Shown here: one piece after another, positions 17,339 to 26,477 of the stretch | Position numbering within the stretch: the stretch's first letter is position 1 | How the letters are laid out: every line of letters begins with the position of its first letter | Assembly (NCBI RefSeq): GCF_947259345.1 | Contig: NZ_CAMYLS010000003.1 | Coordinates: 50,137-114,136, forward strand | From: an uncultured Maricaulis sp. | GTDB taxonomy: Bacteria; Pseudomonadota; Alphaproteobacteria; Caulobacterales; Maricaulaceae | DNA length: 64,000 bases | Direction of reading: 5' to 3' | Translations under genes and position numbers: made by a program | The notes under the pieces: generated by a model | Told to the model about the DNA's origin: nothing | The model's input: the letters and a program-made list of their open reading frames with translations, nothing else | Databases searched by the model: none

Positions 17339-18385
17339 TCAGACGGACACCCGAGTGATACCCGCTTCAGGCTGAAGCGCGTCCGCTTTGTCCACGTGCG
17401 CATGGACCGTTTTTACCAATCGCTTCAGGGCCATTGCTGATGACGCTTTCAGGCTGTCATAGGCTTGAAACTCGTGGGGCATGTCGTCCCAAACGTCGAG
17501 TGTAATGTCCGCACGATTGGCTTTCTGTGCTTGTGCAAATTCGATGACCATGTCGCGCAGGACTTCGCGTCCACCGACTTGGAGATAGATCGGCGCGAGG
17601 CCAGCATAGTCCTGAAAAACCGGCGATAGGGCCTCGCGTCCATACTTGCCTTGCGGATCGAGCCATTCGCCGAACATCTGAGCCATCCAGCCCTGAACCA
17701 GGTCGTAGCGGTCATTGTCCCGCATGCTGGGGCTGTGATTGTCGATATCCGTCCAGGGGCAGAGCCCAACGCAAACAGCGGGCTGCGGGGCCCCATGCTT
17801 CTTGAGTGTCTGCAAGAGCATCAAGCCCATATGGCCACCGGCACTGTCGCCAATGATGGCGATTCTCTCTGGCGGGACCAAGCCCGTCAGATGGGTCCAT
17901 GCAGCCAAGGCATCGTCTGCCTGGGCAGGGTGAGGGTGTTCAGGTGTCAACCGATAGTCCGGTGCGAACACGCTGGCGCCGACATGATGGGCAAGCATGG
18001 CCGCAAAGCGTCGGCTGACTTTGCCGTGGAACGCATAGCCCCCGCCATGGAAGTAAAGCAGAACCGCGTCGCTTTTCCGCTTGGCCGGATGATACCAATG
18101 GCCGGTTGGTGAGGTGCTTTCCTCGGTGGTCACGTCGTAGACATCGTCGCTTCTGGGCTCGATGCTGTCGAACAAAAGGCGACCACGTTCGATACTCATA
18201 CCCGTCATGGCATCTGTGAATTGGTGCCGCACGAACCGGATGCCGGTTTCCAGGCTGATATCCCAATCTGGAGCCATTCGGCGACCTGTGGCGTGCCGGA
18301 TACTGGTGGCCAGCGCAATCCGGCTCAATGTCGACAGGCTGCGCAGGCGGAGTGAGAGGGGGCCGGAGAATATGAGTTTGGACAC
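17339..18385 (-). CDS. Alpha/beta hydrolase, hormone-sensitive-lipase-like esterase
   Basis: 348 residues. Carboxylester hydrolase of the HSL family. The oxyanion-hole motif HGGGYAFHGK is near residue 115, the nucleophile elbow GDSAGGH near 180. The acid lies C-terminal (near DITLDVWDDMPH), and the histidine follows in MPHEFQ. No obvious signal peptide. Codon choice is less G/C-biased at third positions than in the neighbours, which hints at later acquisition. It is divergent from an AraC-type regulator 87 bp away, which probably controls it. Substrate unknown. Confidence 0.85.
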   Translation of the reverse strand: MSKLIFSGPLSLRLRSLSTLSRIALATSIRHATGRRMAPDWDISLETGIRFVRHQFTDAMTGMSIERGRLLFDSIEPRSDDVYDVTTEESTSPTGHWYHPAKRKSDAVLLYFHGGGYAFHGKVSRRFAAMLAHHVGASVFAPDYRLTPEHPHPAQADDALAAWTHLTGLVPPERIAIIGDSAGGHMGLMLLQTLKKHGAPQPAVCVGLCPWTDIDNHSPSMRDNDRYDLVQGWMAQMFGEWLDPQGKYGREALSPVFQDYAGLAPIYLQVGGREVLRDMVIEFAQAQKANRADITLDVWDDMPHEFQAYDSLKASSAMALKRLVKTVHAHVDKADALQPEAGITRVSV

Positions 18386-18472
18386 GGGGAAACCCTTTGT
18401 ATGACAATCAGCCTGTCCTACCCCCGGGCGTTCGCCGCTTTATAGAATGAATGCGACAGTGCAGGAGGCCCC

Positions 18473-19297
18473 TTGCAAACGACGGCAAGATTGCTGCAAC
18501 CGCCGCCCCGGCTCTCGGGATGCCTGCTCGCGGCATTCTATCGTGACACCCGGGAGGCAGACCTGTCCGATGAGGACCGCATCAACTACTTCCCAGCCTC
18601 GCCCTTGGTGGCGGTGACACGAATCTTGTGCGGAGAGTTGCGCCTGTTTCCCCCGACGGGTGACTGGCGAGAGGCCGCCGCCTCACTCCCGATGCCGGTG
18701 CTCTCGGCTACGGGCCCGAAGGATACCCCGATCGCCAGCTGGTCCGCCGGGGAGGTCACTGCGTGTACTGTCAGTTTCTACTATGACGCATGGCTCAAAC
18801 TGGGCGGTCGGGCCGACTTCTCCGATATCCCCGCCAGTATCGCGACCGCCATGGAGGCATTCGATCCCGAAACGAAACCGGAAAGGGGATGGGACGGGTT
18901 CTGCGACGCTTTGGCGCCAGCTTGGCAGCGCGCGCGTCCGACCAGCTGGCCAGGCTTGAGCGGGGTCGGAGATTGGGCGAGGGCTGCGCTGGCTCGGGCT
19001 GCATTCTCCAATGTCGGCCGCAGTTTGCGGTCGATCGAACGGCGCACCAAACGCGCGACGGGGCAGACACGACGATCTTTGGAATTCTACGACGCATTCG
19101 AGAACTTGCACCGGATTGTGGTCTCCCATCCGGACTCCTCGCCCGCCGAGATTGCCCAGCAGGCGGGGTATGCCGACCAGTCACACATGGGGCGCTATGT
19201 CCGCCGGGCAACCGGATTTTCGCCGGCGCGCCTAAACCGCGCGATCAAAACGCAAGAAGCCTTCTGGTGTTATCGGCTTCTGGGCGAGCGTTTTTGA
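18473..19297 (+). CDS. AraC-family transcriptional regulator
   Basis: 274 residues. The C-terminal 100 residues form an AraC/XylS DNA-binding region: ARAAFSNVGRSLRSIERRTKRATG in the first helix-turn-helix, then SPAEIAQQAGYADQSHMGRYVRRATGFSPARL in the second. The N-terminal half is a divergent sensor domain resembling DUF6597-type regulators. The start is TTG at 18473, chosen because a full AGGAGG lies just upstream. Divergent from the esterase, so likely its regulator. Confidence 0.85.
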   Translation: MQTTARLLQPPPRLSGCLLAAFYRDTREADLSDEDRINYFPASPLVAVTRILCGELRLFPPTGDWREAAASLPMPVLSATGPKDTPIASWSAGEVTACTVSFYYDAWLKLGGRADFSDIPASIATAMEAFDPETKPERGWDGFCDALAPAWQRARPTSWPGLSGVGDWARAALARAAFSNVGRSLRSIERRTKRATGQTRRSLEFYDAFENLHRIVVSHPDSSPAEIAQQAGYADQSHMGRYVRRATGFSPARLNRAIKTQEAFWCYRLLGERF

Positions 19298-19396
19298 TCG
19301 TCGGTCGGCCGGGCCTCGTGTGGGGGAGTGTCCCAAGTCGCGATTGCAGCACCGGCACTCAGAGCCGGACCATGTCCCCTTTTGCCACCAATCGCC

Positions 19397-20548
19397 TCAA
19401 TACAGCGCCTTGCGTTTGCGCAAGCGGCGCCAGAAGCGGCGGCGTTCCGGCTTGGGATGCGGCTTCAGGTTCTTCACGAAGTCGACGGCGCATTGACGCC
19501 AGGAATGCTTTTCCGCATGGGCGCGCGGAGCCGCCCGGTCAATCTCGAGGCAATCGAGACAGGCCTGGCGCAGATCATCATTGATGAAGCCGCCGCCGGA
19601 GCCCGGGATAATGTCCTTCGGGCCGTGGGCCGGGAAGGCCGCAACCGGTGTGCCGCAGCCCATGGCTTCCAGATTGACCAGGCCGAATGTGTCGGTCCAG
19701 CTGGGGAAGACGAAGACGTCCGCATCGGCAAACCAGCGCGCCAGCTCGTCGCCGAATTTCGGACCCGGGAAGACCGCGTCAGGATATTTTTCCTGCAATT
19801 CTGCTTTCTGGGGGCCGTCGCCGACGACGACCTTGGTGCCCGGCAGGTCGAGTTTGAGGAAGGTCTCGATATTCTTCTCGACCGCGATCCGTCCGACATT
19901 GACGAAGATCGGACGCTGCAGGCCGGCATAGACATCCTCGCCGCCGACAAAGCGTTTGTTCGGGTTGAACATCTCGATATCCACGCCGCGCGCCCAGGCG
20001 GTGAGGTTCTTGAAGCCGCGCTCGGCCAGGTCATCGCGCATGGAGGGCGTCGTCACCATCATCCGGCCGGACGCATTGTGGAACCAGCGCATGAAGGCAT
20101 AGCCGGCCGCGGTCGGGATCAGCGGGATGCGGGCGTGGACATATTCGGGAAATTTGGTGTGATAGCTGGTGGTGAAGGGGAGTTTCCACTTCACGCAGAT
20201 CCGCCGCGCGGCCATGCCAAGCGGGCCTTCGGTCGCGATATGGATGGCTTCCGGTTCGAATTCCTTGAAGCGCCGGGCGATGTCGCCGCGCGCACCGAGC
20301 GCCAGCTTGATCTCCGGATAGGTCGGCAACGGGAACGTCTTGTAGCCGAGCCCCGGATGGATGACTTCGACCTGGTGCCCCATGGCGCGGCATTCCTCGA
20401 CCGTGCGCGAAAGCGTGCGCACGACGCCATTGACCTGCGGCTCCCAGGCGTCCGTCACCAGCATGATGCGTTGCGGCTGCTCGTCACCCTGATCGGTTTC
20501 GGCGTCGGTCTCGGGGGCCTCGGACGGCGTGTCGATTGCGTCGGTCAT
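19397..20548 (-). CDS. Family 4 glycosyltransferase (MgtA/SqdX-like)
   Basis: 383 residues, GT-B fold. N-terminal motif MLVTDAWEPQVNGVVRTLSR and the GHQVEVIHPG and FTTSYHTKFPEYV blocks place it with mannosyl-, glucosyl- and sulfoquinovosyl-transferases of the MgtA/SqdX/DUF1972 type. The C-terminal nucleotide-sugar site includes PSWTDTFGLVNLEAMGCGTPVAAF, the EX7E motif. The start at 20548 is chosen over the much longer upstream frame because homology begins at residue 28 of this product. The acceptor (lipid or polysaccharide) cannot be read. It is isolated from other glycan genes. Confidence 0.85.
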   Translation of the reverse strand: MTDAIDTPSEAPETDAETDQGDEQPQRIMLVTDAWEPQVNGVVRTLSRTVEECRAMGHQVEVIHPGLGYKTFPLPTYPEIKLALGARGDIARRFKEFEPEAIHIATEGPLGMAARRICVKWKLPFTTSYHTKFPEYVHARIPLIPTAAGYAFMRWFHNASGRMMVTTPSMRDDLAERGFKNLTAWARGVDIEMFNPNKRFVGGEDVYAGLQRPIFVNVGRIAVEKNIETFLKLDLPGTKVVVGDGPQKAELQEKYPDAVFPGPKFGDELARWFADADVFVFPSWTDTFGLVNLEAMGCGTPVAAFPAHGPKDIIPGSGGGFINDDLRQACLDCLEIDRAAPRAHAEKHSWRQCAVDFVKNLKPHPKPERRRFWRRLRKRKALY

Positions 20549-20609
20549 GGCATCCTGTATCGGGTCGGGCGCGCAAGGCGCCGGCAGTGGAAGTCGCAGT
20601 CCTGCGCGT

Positions 20610-20888
20610 TTAGCCGAGCCGGGCCGCAATGTCAGCCTCCAGCATACCGGCGATTGGCCCGGCATGAAGCGGCAATAGCGGTTGGGGTTCGGGCGGGTAA
20701 AAAAGCAGTGGCCGGTCGCTGGGAGACTTGCGCGCCCGGACTCGGTCGTCGAGCAAGATTTTTGTGATCGGCCCGGGCTTGCGTCGAAGCTTTTGCAATG
20801 TTTGGGTCGAAGTCGAAGGGCGTTCCCTGTTTGGTCCGCCCAAGGCATGTGAACGCCAACACAAGACAACGGAAGACTTCGCTTGCAC
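20610..20888 (-). CDS. Possible small unknown protein upstream of the glycosyltransferase
   Basis: 92 codons. The middle and end look protein-like (LRRKPGPITKILLDDRVRAR, then RPLLFYPPEPQPLLPLHAGP), while the N-terminus is less convincing. It lies in the 399-bp gap between the glycosyltransferase start and putA and would be cotranscribed with the former. No family is recognised and no strong ribosome site is seen. The rest of the gap holds the putA promoter region. Confidence 0.3.
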   Translation of the reverse strand: MQAKSSVVLCWRSHALGGPNRERPSTSTQTLQKLRRKPGPITKILLDDRVRARKSPSDRPLLFYPPEPQPLLPLHAGPIAGMLEADIAARLG

Positions 20889-20947
20889 GCGTCAAAACCC
20901 CAATCCATTGTCCGCGCTGTTCATTTGCTGAATAGGGAGTTTCAGCC

Positions 20948-23900
20948 ATGAATGTCCAGGCTCGTGACATGATGCGATGGGATGATCTCGACTCGGCGAA
21001 ATTCGCCGATGAAACGGCTGCGGTTCGCGAGCTCGTGGGCGCGACCGGGCTAGACGATGCTGCGCAGGAGCGTGTGCGCACCGCTGCAATCGCGCTGGTG
21101 AAAACCGCGCGCGAGACCACCAAGGCGCGTGGGCTCATGGACAGTTTCCTGCAGGAATTCTCCCTGTCCAATCGTGAGGGCCTTGCCCTGATGTGCCTGG
21201 CCGAAGCGCTGTTGCGCGTGCCGGATGCCCAGACGGCTGACAAGCTGATCGCGGAGAAGATTTCCGACGGGGCCTGGTCCGAGCATATGGGCCGGTCCGA
21301 GAGCTGGTTGGTCAATGCCTCCACGCTCGGCCTGATGCTGACCGGCAATATCATTGATGTCGAACCGGAAGCCCGCAAGAGCCCCGGCACCTATCTGCGC
21401 AAGCTGACCCAGAAAATGGGTGAGCCGGTGATCCGCGCCGCGGTCTTTCGCGCCATGGGAATCATGGGCGAGGAATTCGTGCTCGGTCGGACCATCAAGG
21501 AAGGCCTCAAGCGCGCGAACAAGGGGGAGGGCGAACTGTGCTCCTTCGACATGCTGGGCGAAGGCGCCCGTACGGCCAAGGATGCGGCGCGCTATCACAA
21601 ACGCTATCTCGAAGCGATCGACGCGGTCGGCAAGGCCCGCATGGACGGGCCTGTCGAGCGTGTGCACGGCGTTTCGGCCAAACTCTCTGCCTTGCACCCG
21701 AAATATCTCGCGGTGAAGGAAAAGCGGATTCTCGAAGAGCTCTATCCGCTGGTCCTCGAGCAGGCCAAGGCGGCCAAGGCCTTCGATATCAGCTATTGTC
21801 TTGATGCTGAGGAGTCCGACCGGCTCGTTCTGTCGTTGAAACTTCTCGACAAATTGGCACGGGCGCCGGAGCTGGCCGGCTGGAACGGGCTGGGCCTCGC
21901 TGTGCAGGCCTATCAGAAACGCGCTCGCCGCGTCCTGGAACAGCTGGTCGAGCTGGGCCGGGCCACGGATCGGCGCTTCATGGTCCGACTGGTCAAGGGC
22001 GCCTATTGGGACAGTGAGATCAAATTCTCGCACCAGAATGGCTGGCCCGACTTCCCGGTCTGGACCACCAAGCCTGCGACCGATCTCAATTTCCTCGTCT
22101 GTGCCCGCACCATGCTGAAGGCACCGGACGCGATTTATGGCCAGTTCGCCACGCATAATGCCCACTCGCTCGCGGCTGTCCGTGAGCTGGCCCAGCAGGC
22201 GGGCGTCGAGAGTTACGAGTTCCAGCGCCTGCATGGCATGGGCGAAGCGCTCTACGCCGCCGATGCCGAGATCAATCCGGACACACCGGTGCGCGTCTAT
22301 GCACCGGTCGGCAGTCATGAAGACCTGCTGCCCTATCTGGTGCGGCGCCTGCTGGAGAATGGGGCCAACACGTCTTTCGTGCACTCCTTCCTTGATCCCG
22401 AGGTGCCGGTCGAGCAGGTCGCCGGTGGTCCGTTCGAGGCCGCCGAGACGATCGACCGTCACCAGAAGATCGCCTTGCCGAAGGACCTCTATGGCGAGGA
22501 GCGTGACAATTCGGTCGGTCTGGATCTGGCCCAAGCCAGCGCGCGGGAGCGTGTGGCCCGGGCTTTTGAAGCCTTCAATCGCGAAGATCAGCTCATGGCG
22601 GCGCCGCTGATCGCCGGTCATGAGGTCGATGGGGCGGCCCACCAGGTCATGTCGCCGGTCGACATGTCGCGACAGGTCGGCGCCGTGGTTGATGCCTCTG
22701 TGGATGATGTGAACACGGCCTTCGATAGTGCCGTCGCGGCCCAGCCGGGCTGGGACGCGCGCGGCGGCAAGGCGCGTGGCGCCATCCTGCGCGCCATGGG
22801 TGATGCCATGGAGGCGGAGATGGATCGCTTGCTGGCGATCATGGCGATCGAAGCCGGCAAGACCCTCTCCGACGGGATCGCGGAAGTGCGTGAGGCGGTC
22901 GACTTCTGCCGCTATTATGCGGCCCAGGCGGAACGCGAGTTCGACAGCGATGTGCGACTGCCCGGCCCGGCCGGCGAGACCAATCATCTGGGCATGAAGG
23001 GGCGCGGTGTCTTCGTCACCATCAGTCCCTGGAACTTCCCGCTGGCGATCTTCGCCGGACAGGTCGCGGCCGCGCTGGCGGCCGGCAATACGGTGCTGGC
23101 CAAACCGGCCGAGCAGACGCCCCTGATCGCGTTTGAAGCGGTGAAGATGTTCCACAAGGCCGGCCTGCCGGCGGATGTGCTGCATCTGCTGCCGGGACGC
23201 GGGGAAATCGTTGGTGCTGCGCTGACCACGGATCCGCGGACAGCCGGCGTGGCCTTTACCGGCTCGACGGAAGTGGCCCGCCTGATCAACCGCTCCCTGG
23301 CCGCCCGCGAAACCGCCATCGCGCCGCTGGTTGCCGAAACCGGCGGCCTCAACGGCATGTTCGTGGATACAACGGCGCTCAAGGAGCAGGTCATTGATGA
23401 CGCGCTCCAGTCGGCCTTCGGTTCGGCCGGTCAGCGCTGTTCGGCGCTGCGCGTCATCTTCCTCCCGGAAGACACGGCGGATGAGATCATCGAGGGGCTG
23501 GCCGGTGGCATGGACGAGCTTCAGGTCGGCGACCCGTCGGATCCGGCCACCGATGTTGGCCCGGTGATCGACAATGAAGCGCGCGAGATCCTGCTGCGCC
23601 ATGTCGAGCGCATGGAGGCGGGCGCCAAGGTGATCAAGCAGATCGATGTCGGCGAGAAATTCGACAGCGGCTTCTTCTTCGGACCCACACTCGTGGAACT
23701 GCCTTCGCTCGACCTGCTCGAGCGGGAAGTGTTCGGACCGATTCTTCACGTTGTGCGTTACAAGCGGAAGGAATTGTCAGCGATTGCGTCCGAGCTCGCG
23801 GCCAAGGGATATGGTCTCACCCTGGGCGTTCATTCGCGGCTCTCATCTTTCCACAGGCAAATTCAGTCGCTGGTCCCGGCGGGCAATATCTACGTCAACC

Positions 23901-24073
23901 GGAACATGGTCGGGGCCGTTGTCGGGGTCCAGCCATTCGGCGGAGAGGGCTTGTCTGGCACGGGTCCCAAGGCGGGTGGCCCGCACTATCTGCACCGCTT
24001 TGCCGGCGAGCGGACGGTGACGATCAACATCGCCGCCCAGGGTGGCGACCCGGAATTGCTGAACCTCGACTAG
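20948..24073 (+). CDS. putA: Bifunctional proline dehydrogenase / P5C dehydrogenase PutA
   Basis: 1041 residues. Oxidises proline to glutamate in two steps with FAD and NAD. No N-terminal ribbon-helix-helix domain is visible, so it should not be an autorepressor. The PRODH barrel spans about 70-470 (RMDGPVERVHGVSAKLSALHP, then YQKRARRVLEQL, and VRLVKGAYWDSEI). The aldehyde dehydrogenase domain spans about 545-1030, with SPWNFPLAIFAGQVAAAL, catalytic Glu in AETGGLNGM and catalytic Cys in GSAGQRCSALR. GGGAG precedes the ATG. Monocistronic, with a terminator downstream. Confidence 0.96.
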   Translation: MNVQARDMMRWDDLDSAKFADETAAVRELVGATGLDDAAQERVRTAAIALVKTARETTKARGLMDSFLQEFSLSNREGLALMCLAEALLRVPDAQTADKLIAEKISDGAWSEHMGRSESWLVNASTLGLMLTGNIIDVEPEARKSPGTYLRKLTQKMGEPVIRAAVFRAMGIMGEEFVLGRTIKEGLKRANKGEGELCSFDMLGEGARTAKDAARYHKRYLEAIDAVGKARMDGPVERVHGVSAKLSALHPKYLAVKEKRILEELYPLVLEQAKAAKAFDISYCLDAEESDRLVLSLKLLDKLARAPELAGWNGLGLAVQAYQKRARRVLEQLVELGRATDRRFMVRLVKGAYWDSEIKFSHQNGWPDFPVWTTKPATDLNFLVCARTMLKAPDAIYGQFATHNAHSLAAVRELAQQAGVESYEFQRLHGMGEALYAADAEINPDTPVRVYAPVGSHEDLLPYLVRRLLENGANTSFVHSFLDPEVPVEQVAGGPFEAAETIDRHQKIALPKDLYGEERDNSVGLDLAQASARERVARAFEAFNREDQLMAAPLIAGHEVDGAAHQVMSPVDMSRQVGAVVDASVDDVNTAFDSAVAAQPGWDARGGKARGAILRAMGDAMEAEMDRLLAIMAIEAGKTLSDGIAEVREAVDFCRYYAAQAEREFDSDVRLPGPAGETNHLGMKGRGVFVTISPWNFPLAIFAGQVAAALAAGNTVLAKPAEQTPLIAFEAVKMFHKAGLPADVLHLLPGRGEIVGAALTTDPRTAGVAFTGSTEVARLINRSLAARETAIAPLVAETGGLNGMFVDTTALKEQVIDDALQSAFGSAGQRCSALRVIFLPEDTADEIIEGLAGGMDELQVGDPSDPATDVGPVIDNEAREILLRHVERMEAGAKVIKQIDVGEKFDSGFFFGPTLVELPSLDLLEREVFGPILHVVRYKRKELSAIASELAAKGYGLTLGVHSRLSSFHRQIQSLVPAGNIYVNRNMVGAVVGVQPFGGEGLSGTGPKAGGPHYLHRFAGERTVTINIAAQGGDPELLNLD

Positions 24074-24113
24074 GCTCAGGGTTAACGGCTGTTAATCCTT
24101 GATTGACGCGGAG

Positions 24114-24152
24114 ATGCGCCCCGTTAACGATGTGTGACGGGGCGCATTTCTT
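24114..24152 (+). terminator. Terminator after putA
   Basis: ATGCGCCCCGT (24114-24124) and ACGGGGCGCAT (24137-24147) pair perfectly over 11 bp and are followed by TTCTT. Confidence 0.85.
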
Positions 24153-24223
24153 ATTAGCGGTCTGTTAACTAAAAAATCCGCTCAAGGACCATTCTCCCCG
24201 TTGACCAGTGCCCCGGCTTTGAT

Positions 24224-24272
24224 CCACTATATGTTGGGTCGGCTGGCGACAGCGACACACTATACAGATTTT
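24224..24272 (+). promoter_or_regulatory. Pair of NrdR boxes upstream of nrdA
   Basis: Two copies related to the NrdR consensus ACACTATATATAGTGT lie at 24224-24239 (CCACTATATGTTGGGT) and 24257-24272 (ACACTATACAGATTTT). Each matches about 12 of 16 positions. Their 33-bp spacing, about three helical turns, is the usual NrdR arrangement. They lie about 90 bp ahead of the nrdA start. Confidence 0.7.
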
Positions 24273-24360
24273 CAAACGACCTTCTGGGTTGGTTCGGTGC
24301 GCCGCATTGGGGCGGGCGCAACAGGGAATTTTTGCCTCGGGCTTGGGGAGTAGACTAACC

Positions 24361-26262
24361 ATGACGCCATTGGATACAGCCGCGAACACGGCACTGGAAT
24401 CCGCCCAGCAAACGGTTTCAACGACCCGCCGCGGCAAACCCAAATCGGCCAAGGGCGAGACCACGCATCTGCGCGTGGTCGAGAGCGTCAAGATCGACCG
24501 GTCGCGCGATGCGCTGCTGACCGAGTTCGGCAAGAAGACGCTTGAAGACCGCTATCTCCTGCCCGGTGAAAGCTATCAGGACATGTTCGCCCGCGTGGCG
24601 ACGGCCTATGCGGACAATACCGAGCACGCCCAACGTCTCTATGACTATATCTCCCGCCTGTGGTTCATGCCGGCGACACCCGTCCTGTCCAATGGCGGCG
24701 CCGATCGCGGCCTGCCAATCTCCTGCTTCCTCAATTCGGTTGGCGACAGCCTCGACGACATTGTCGGCACCTGGACCGAGAATGTCTGGCTCGCCTCCAA
24801 TGGCGGCGGCATCGGCACGTATTGGGGCGATGTTCGTTCGATCGGCGAGAAGATCGGCGAGATCGGCCAGACCTCCGGCATCATTCCCTTCATCCGCGTG
24901 ATGGATAGCCTGACCCTCGCGATTTCGCAGGGCTCGCTGCGCCGCGGCTCGGCCGCCGTCTATCTCGACATCCACCACCCGGAAATCGAGGAATTCCTCG
25001 AGATCCGCAAACCGTCGGGCGACTTCAACCGCAAGTCCCTGAACCTGCATCACGGTCTCAACATCTCCGACGCCTTCATGGAAGCCGTGCGTGATGATGC
25101 CGAGTTCGAGCTGAAATCGCCGAAATCGGGCGAAGTGGTGAAGACGGTCAATGCCCGCAAGCTGTGGCAGAAAATCATCGAACTGCGCCTGCAGACCGGC
25201 GAGCCCTACATCATCTATTCCGACACGGTGAACCGCGCCCTGCCGGCCCACCAGCGCAAGCTGGGTCTCAAGGTCCGCCAGTCCAATCTGTGCGCCGAGA
25301 TCATGCTGCCCACCGGTTTCGATCAGAACGGCAAGGAGCGCACGGCGGTGTGCTGCCTGTCCTCGCTCAATGCCGAAAAATATCTCGAATGGAAGGACGA
25401 GCCGGATTTCATCGAGGACATCTACCGTTTCCTCGACAATGTCCTGCAGGACTTCATCGACCGCGCGCCGGCGGAAATGGACCGTGCCGTCTATTCCGCG
25501 ATCCAGGAGCGCTCGGTGGGCCTGGGCCTGATGGGCATGCACACCTTCCTGCAGAAAATGAATGCGCCGTTTGAGAGCGCCATGGCCAAGTCCTGGAACC
25601 TCAAGCTTTTCAAGCATATCCGCACGGCGGCCGATGCTGCGTCGGTGAAGTTGGCCGAAGAGCGTGGCGCCTGCCCGGATGCCGAAGCCTCCGGCGTGAA
25701 AGCGCGCTTCTCGCACAAGCTGGCGATCGCGCCGACGGCGTCGATCTCGATCATTTGCGGCGGTGTCTCGGCCGGCATCGAGCCGATCCCGGCCAATGTC
25801 TACACGCACAAGACCCTGTCCGGTTCGACCACGGTCAAGAACCCGCAGCTGGAAGCCGCCCTGGAAGAAAAGGGCATGAATACGCCGGGCATCTGGGCCT
25901 CCATCCTCGAGCATGAGGGCTCGGTCCAGCATCTCGATTGCCTGGACGAGCACGAAAAGGCGCTGTTCCGCACTGCCTTCGAGATCGACCAGCGCTGGGT
26001 GATCGAGCATGCCGCCGATCGCACGCCCTATATCTGCCAGTCGCAATCGCTGAACATTTTCCTGCCCGGCGACGTCAACAAGTGGGACCTCCACATGCTG
26101 CATTGGTCGGCCTGGGAGAAGGGCGTGAAATCGCTCTACTACTGCCGCTCCAAATCGATCCAGCGGGCGGCCTATGCCGGTTCGGAAAAGAAGGCCGACG
26201 CCGAAGTCTCGATGGCCGACGCAGCCCCGACCGATTACGAGGAATGCCTCGCCTGCCAGTAG
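24361..26262 (+). CDS. nrdA: Class Ia ribonucleotide reductase alpha subunit NrdA
   Basis: 633 residues. Reduces ribonucleoside diphosphates with NrdB. The barrel has MPATPVLSNGG, GLPISCFLNSVGDSLDDI (first redox Cys), SNGGGIGTYWG, NLCAEIMLPT (catalytic Cys) and AVCCLSSLN (second redox Cys). The C-terminus EECLACQ carries the re-reducing Cys pair. The N-terminal ~90-residue ATP-cone of the E. coli protein is not seen; residues 1-45 are charged and unstructured. The start at 24361 is the first ATG after the NrdR boxes. A terminator follows, so nrdA and nrdB are separate transcripts. Confidence 0.95.
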   Translation: MTPLDTAANTALESAQQTVSTTRRGKPKSAKGETTHLRVVESVKIDRSRDALLTEFGKKTLEDRYLLPGESYQDMFARVATAYADNTEHAQRLYDYISRLWFMPATPVLSNGGADRGLPISCFLNSVGDSLDDIVGTWTENVWLASNGGGIGTYWGDVRSIGEKIGEIGQTSGIIPFIRVMDSLTLAISQGSLRRGSAAVYLDIHHPEIEEFLEIRKPSGDFNRKSLNLHHGLNISDAFMEAVRDDAEFELKSPKSGEVVKTVNARKLWQKIIELRLQTGEPYIIYSDTVNRALPAHQRKLGLKVRQSNLCAEIMLPTGFDQNGKERTAVCCLSSLNAEKYLEWKDEPDFIEDIYRFLDNVLQDFIDRAPAEMDRAVYSAIQERSVGLGLMGMHTFLQKMNAPFESAMAKSWNLKLFKHIRTAADAASVKLAEERGACPDAEASGVKARFSHKLAIAPTASISIICGGVSAGIEPIPANVYTHKTLSGSTTVKNPQLEAALEEKGMNTPGIWASILEHEGSVQHLDCLDEHEKALFRTAFEIDQRWVIEHAADRTPYICQSQSLNIFLPGDVNKWDLHMLHWSAWEKGVKSLYYCRSKSIQRAAYAGSEKKADAEVSMADAAPTDYEECLACQ

Positions 26263-26308
26263 GCACAGCCAGATCGACCGGTTCGACCGAGGGGGTAGGA
26301 CCGGCCGG

Positions 26309-26338
26309 AAAAGGGGCGCGGCAAGGCGCCCCTTTTTT
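26309..26338 (+). terminator. Terminator after nrdA
   Basis: AAGGGGCGC (26311-26319) and GCGCCCCTT (26326-26334) pair perfectly with a run of six T from 26333 to 26338. Confidence 0.92.
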
Positions 26339-26477
26339 GTGCCTGACTGTCTCCCGCATTGCAGCGAGACTTTCAGTGGACCCCGATCGCGAGCATCGTT
26401 AACCTTTTCGCGTCTGGGGTGAATCAGGGTGCGCCTTCGCGCAGGATTTGCTCAGTATCACGCAGGGGAGACGCGTG

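Noticed and set aside
19328..20767. 479-codon plus-strand frame over the glycosyltransferase
   Set aside because: The minus-strand protein has the GT4 motifs. The plus-strand frame shows none and starts inside a convergent gap.
21050..23749. 899-codon minus-strand frame under putA
   Set aside because: PutA on the plus strand has all catalytic motifs. The minus product shows the biased composition of an antisense frame.
24082..24095. TTAACGGCTGTTAA as a CtrA site
   Set aside because: The spacing between TTAA blocks is 6, not the 7 of the CtrA consensus, and it lies after putA rather than in a promoter.
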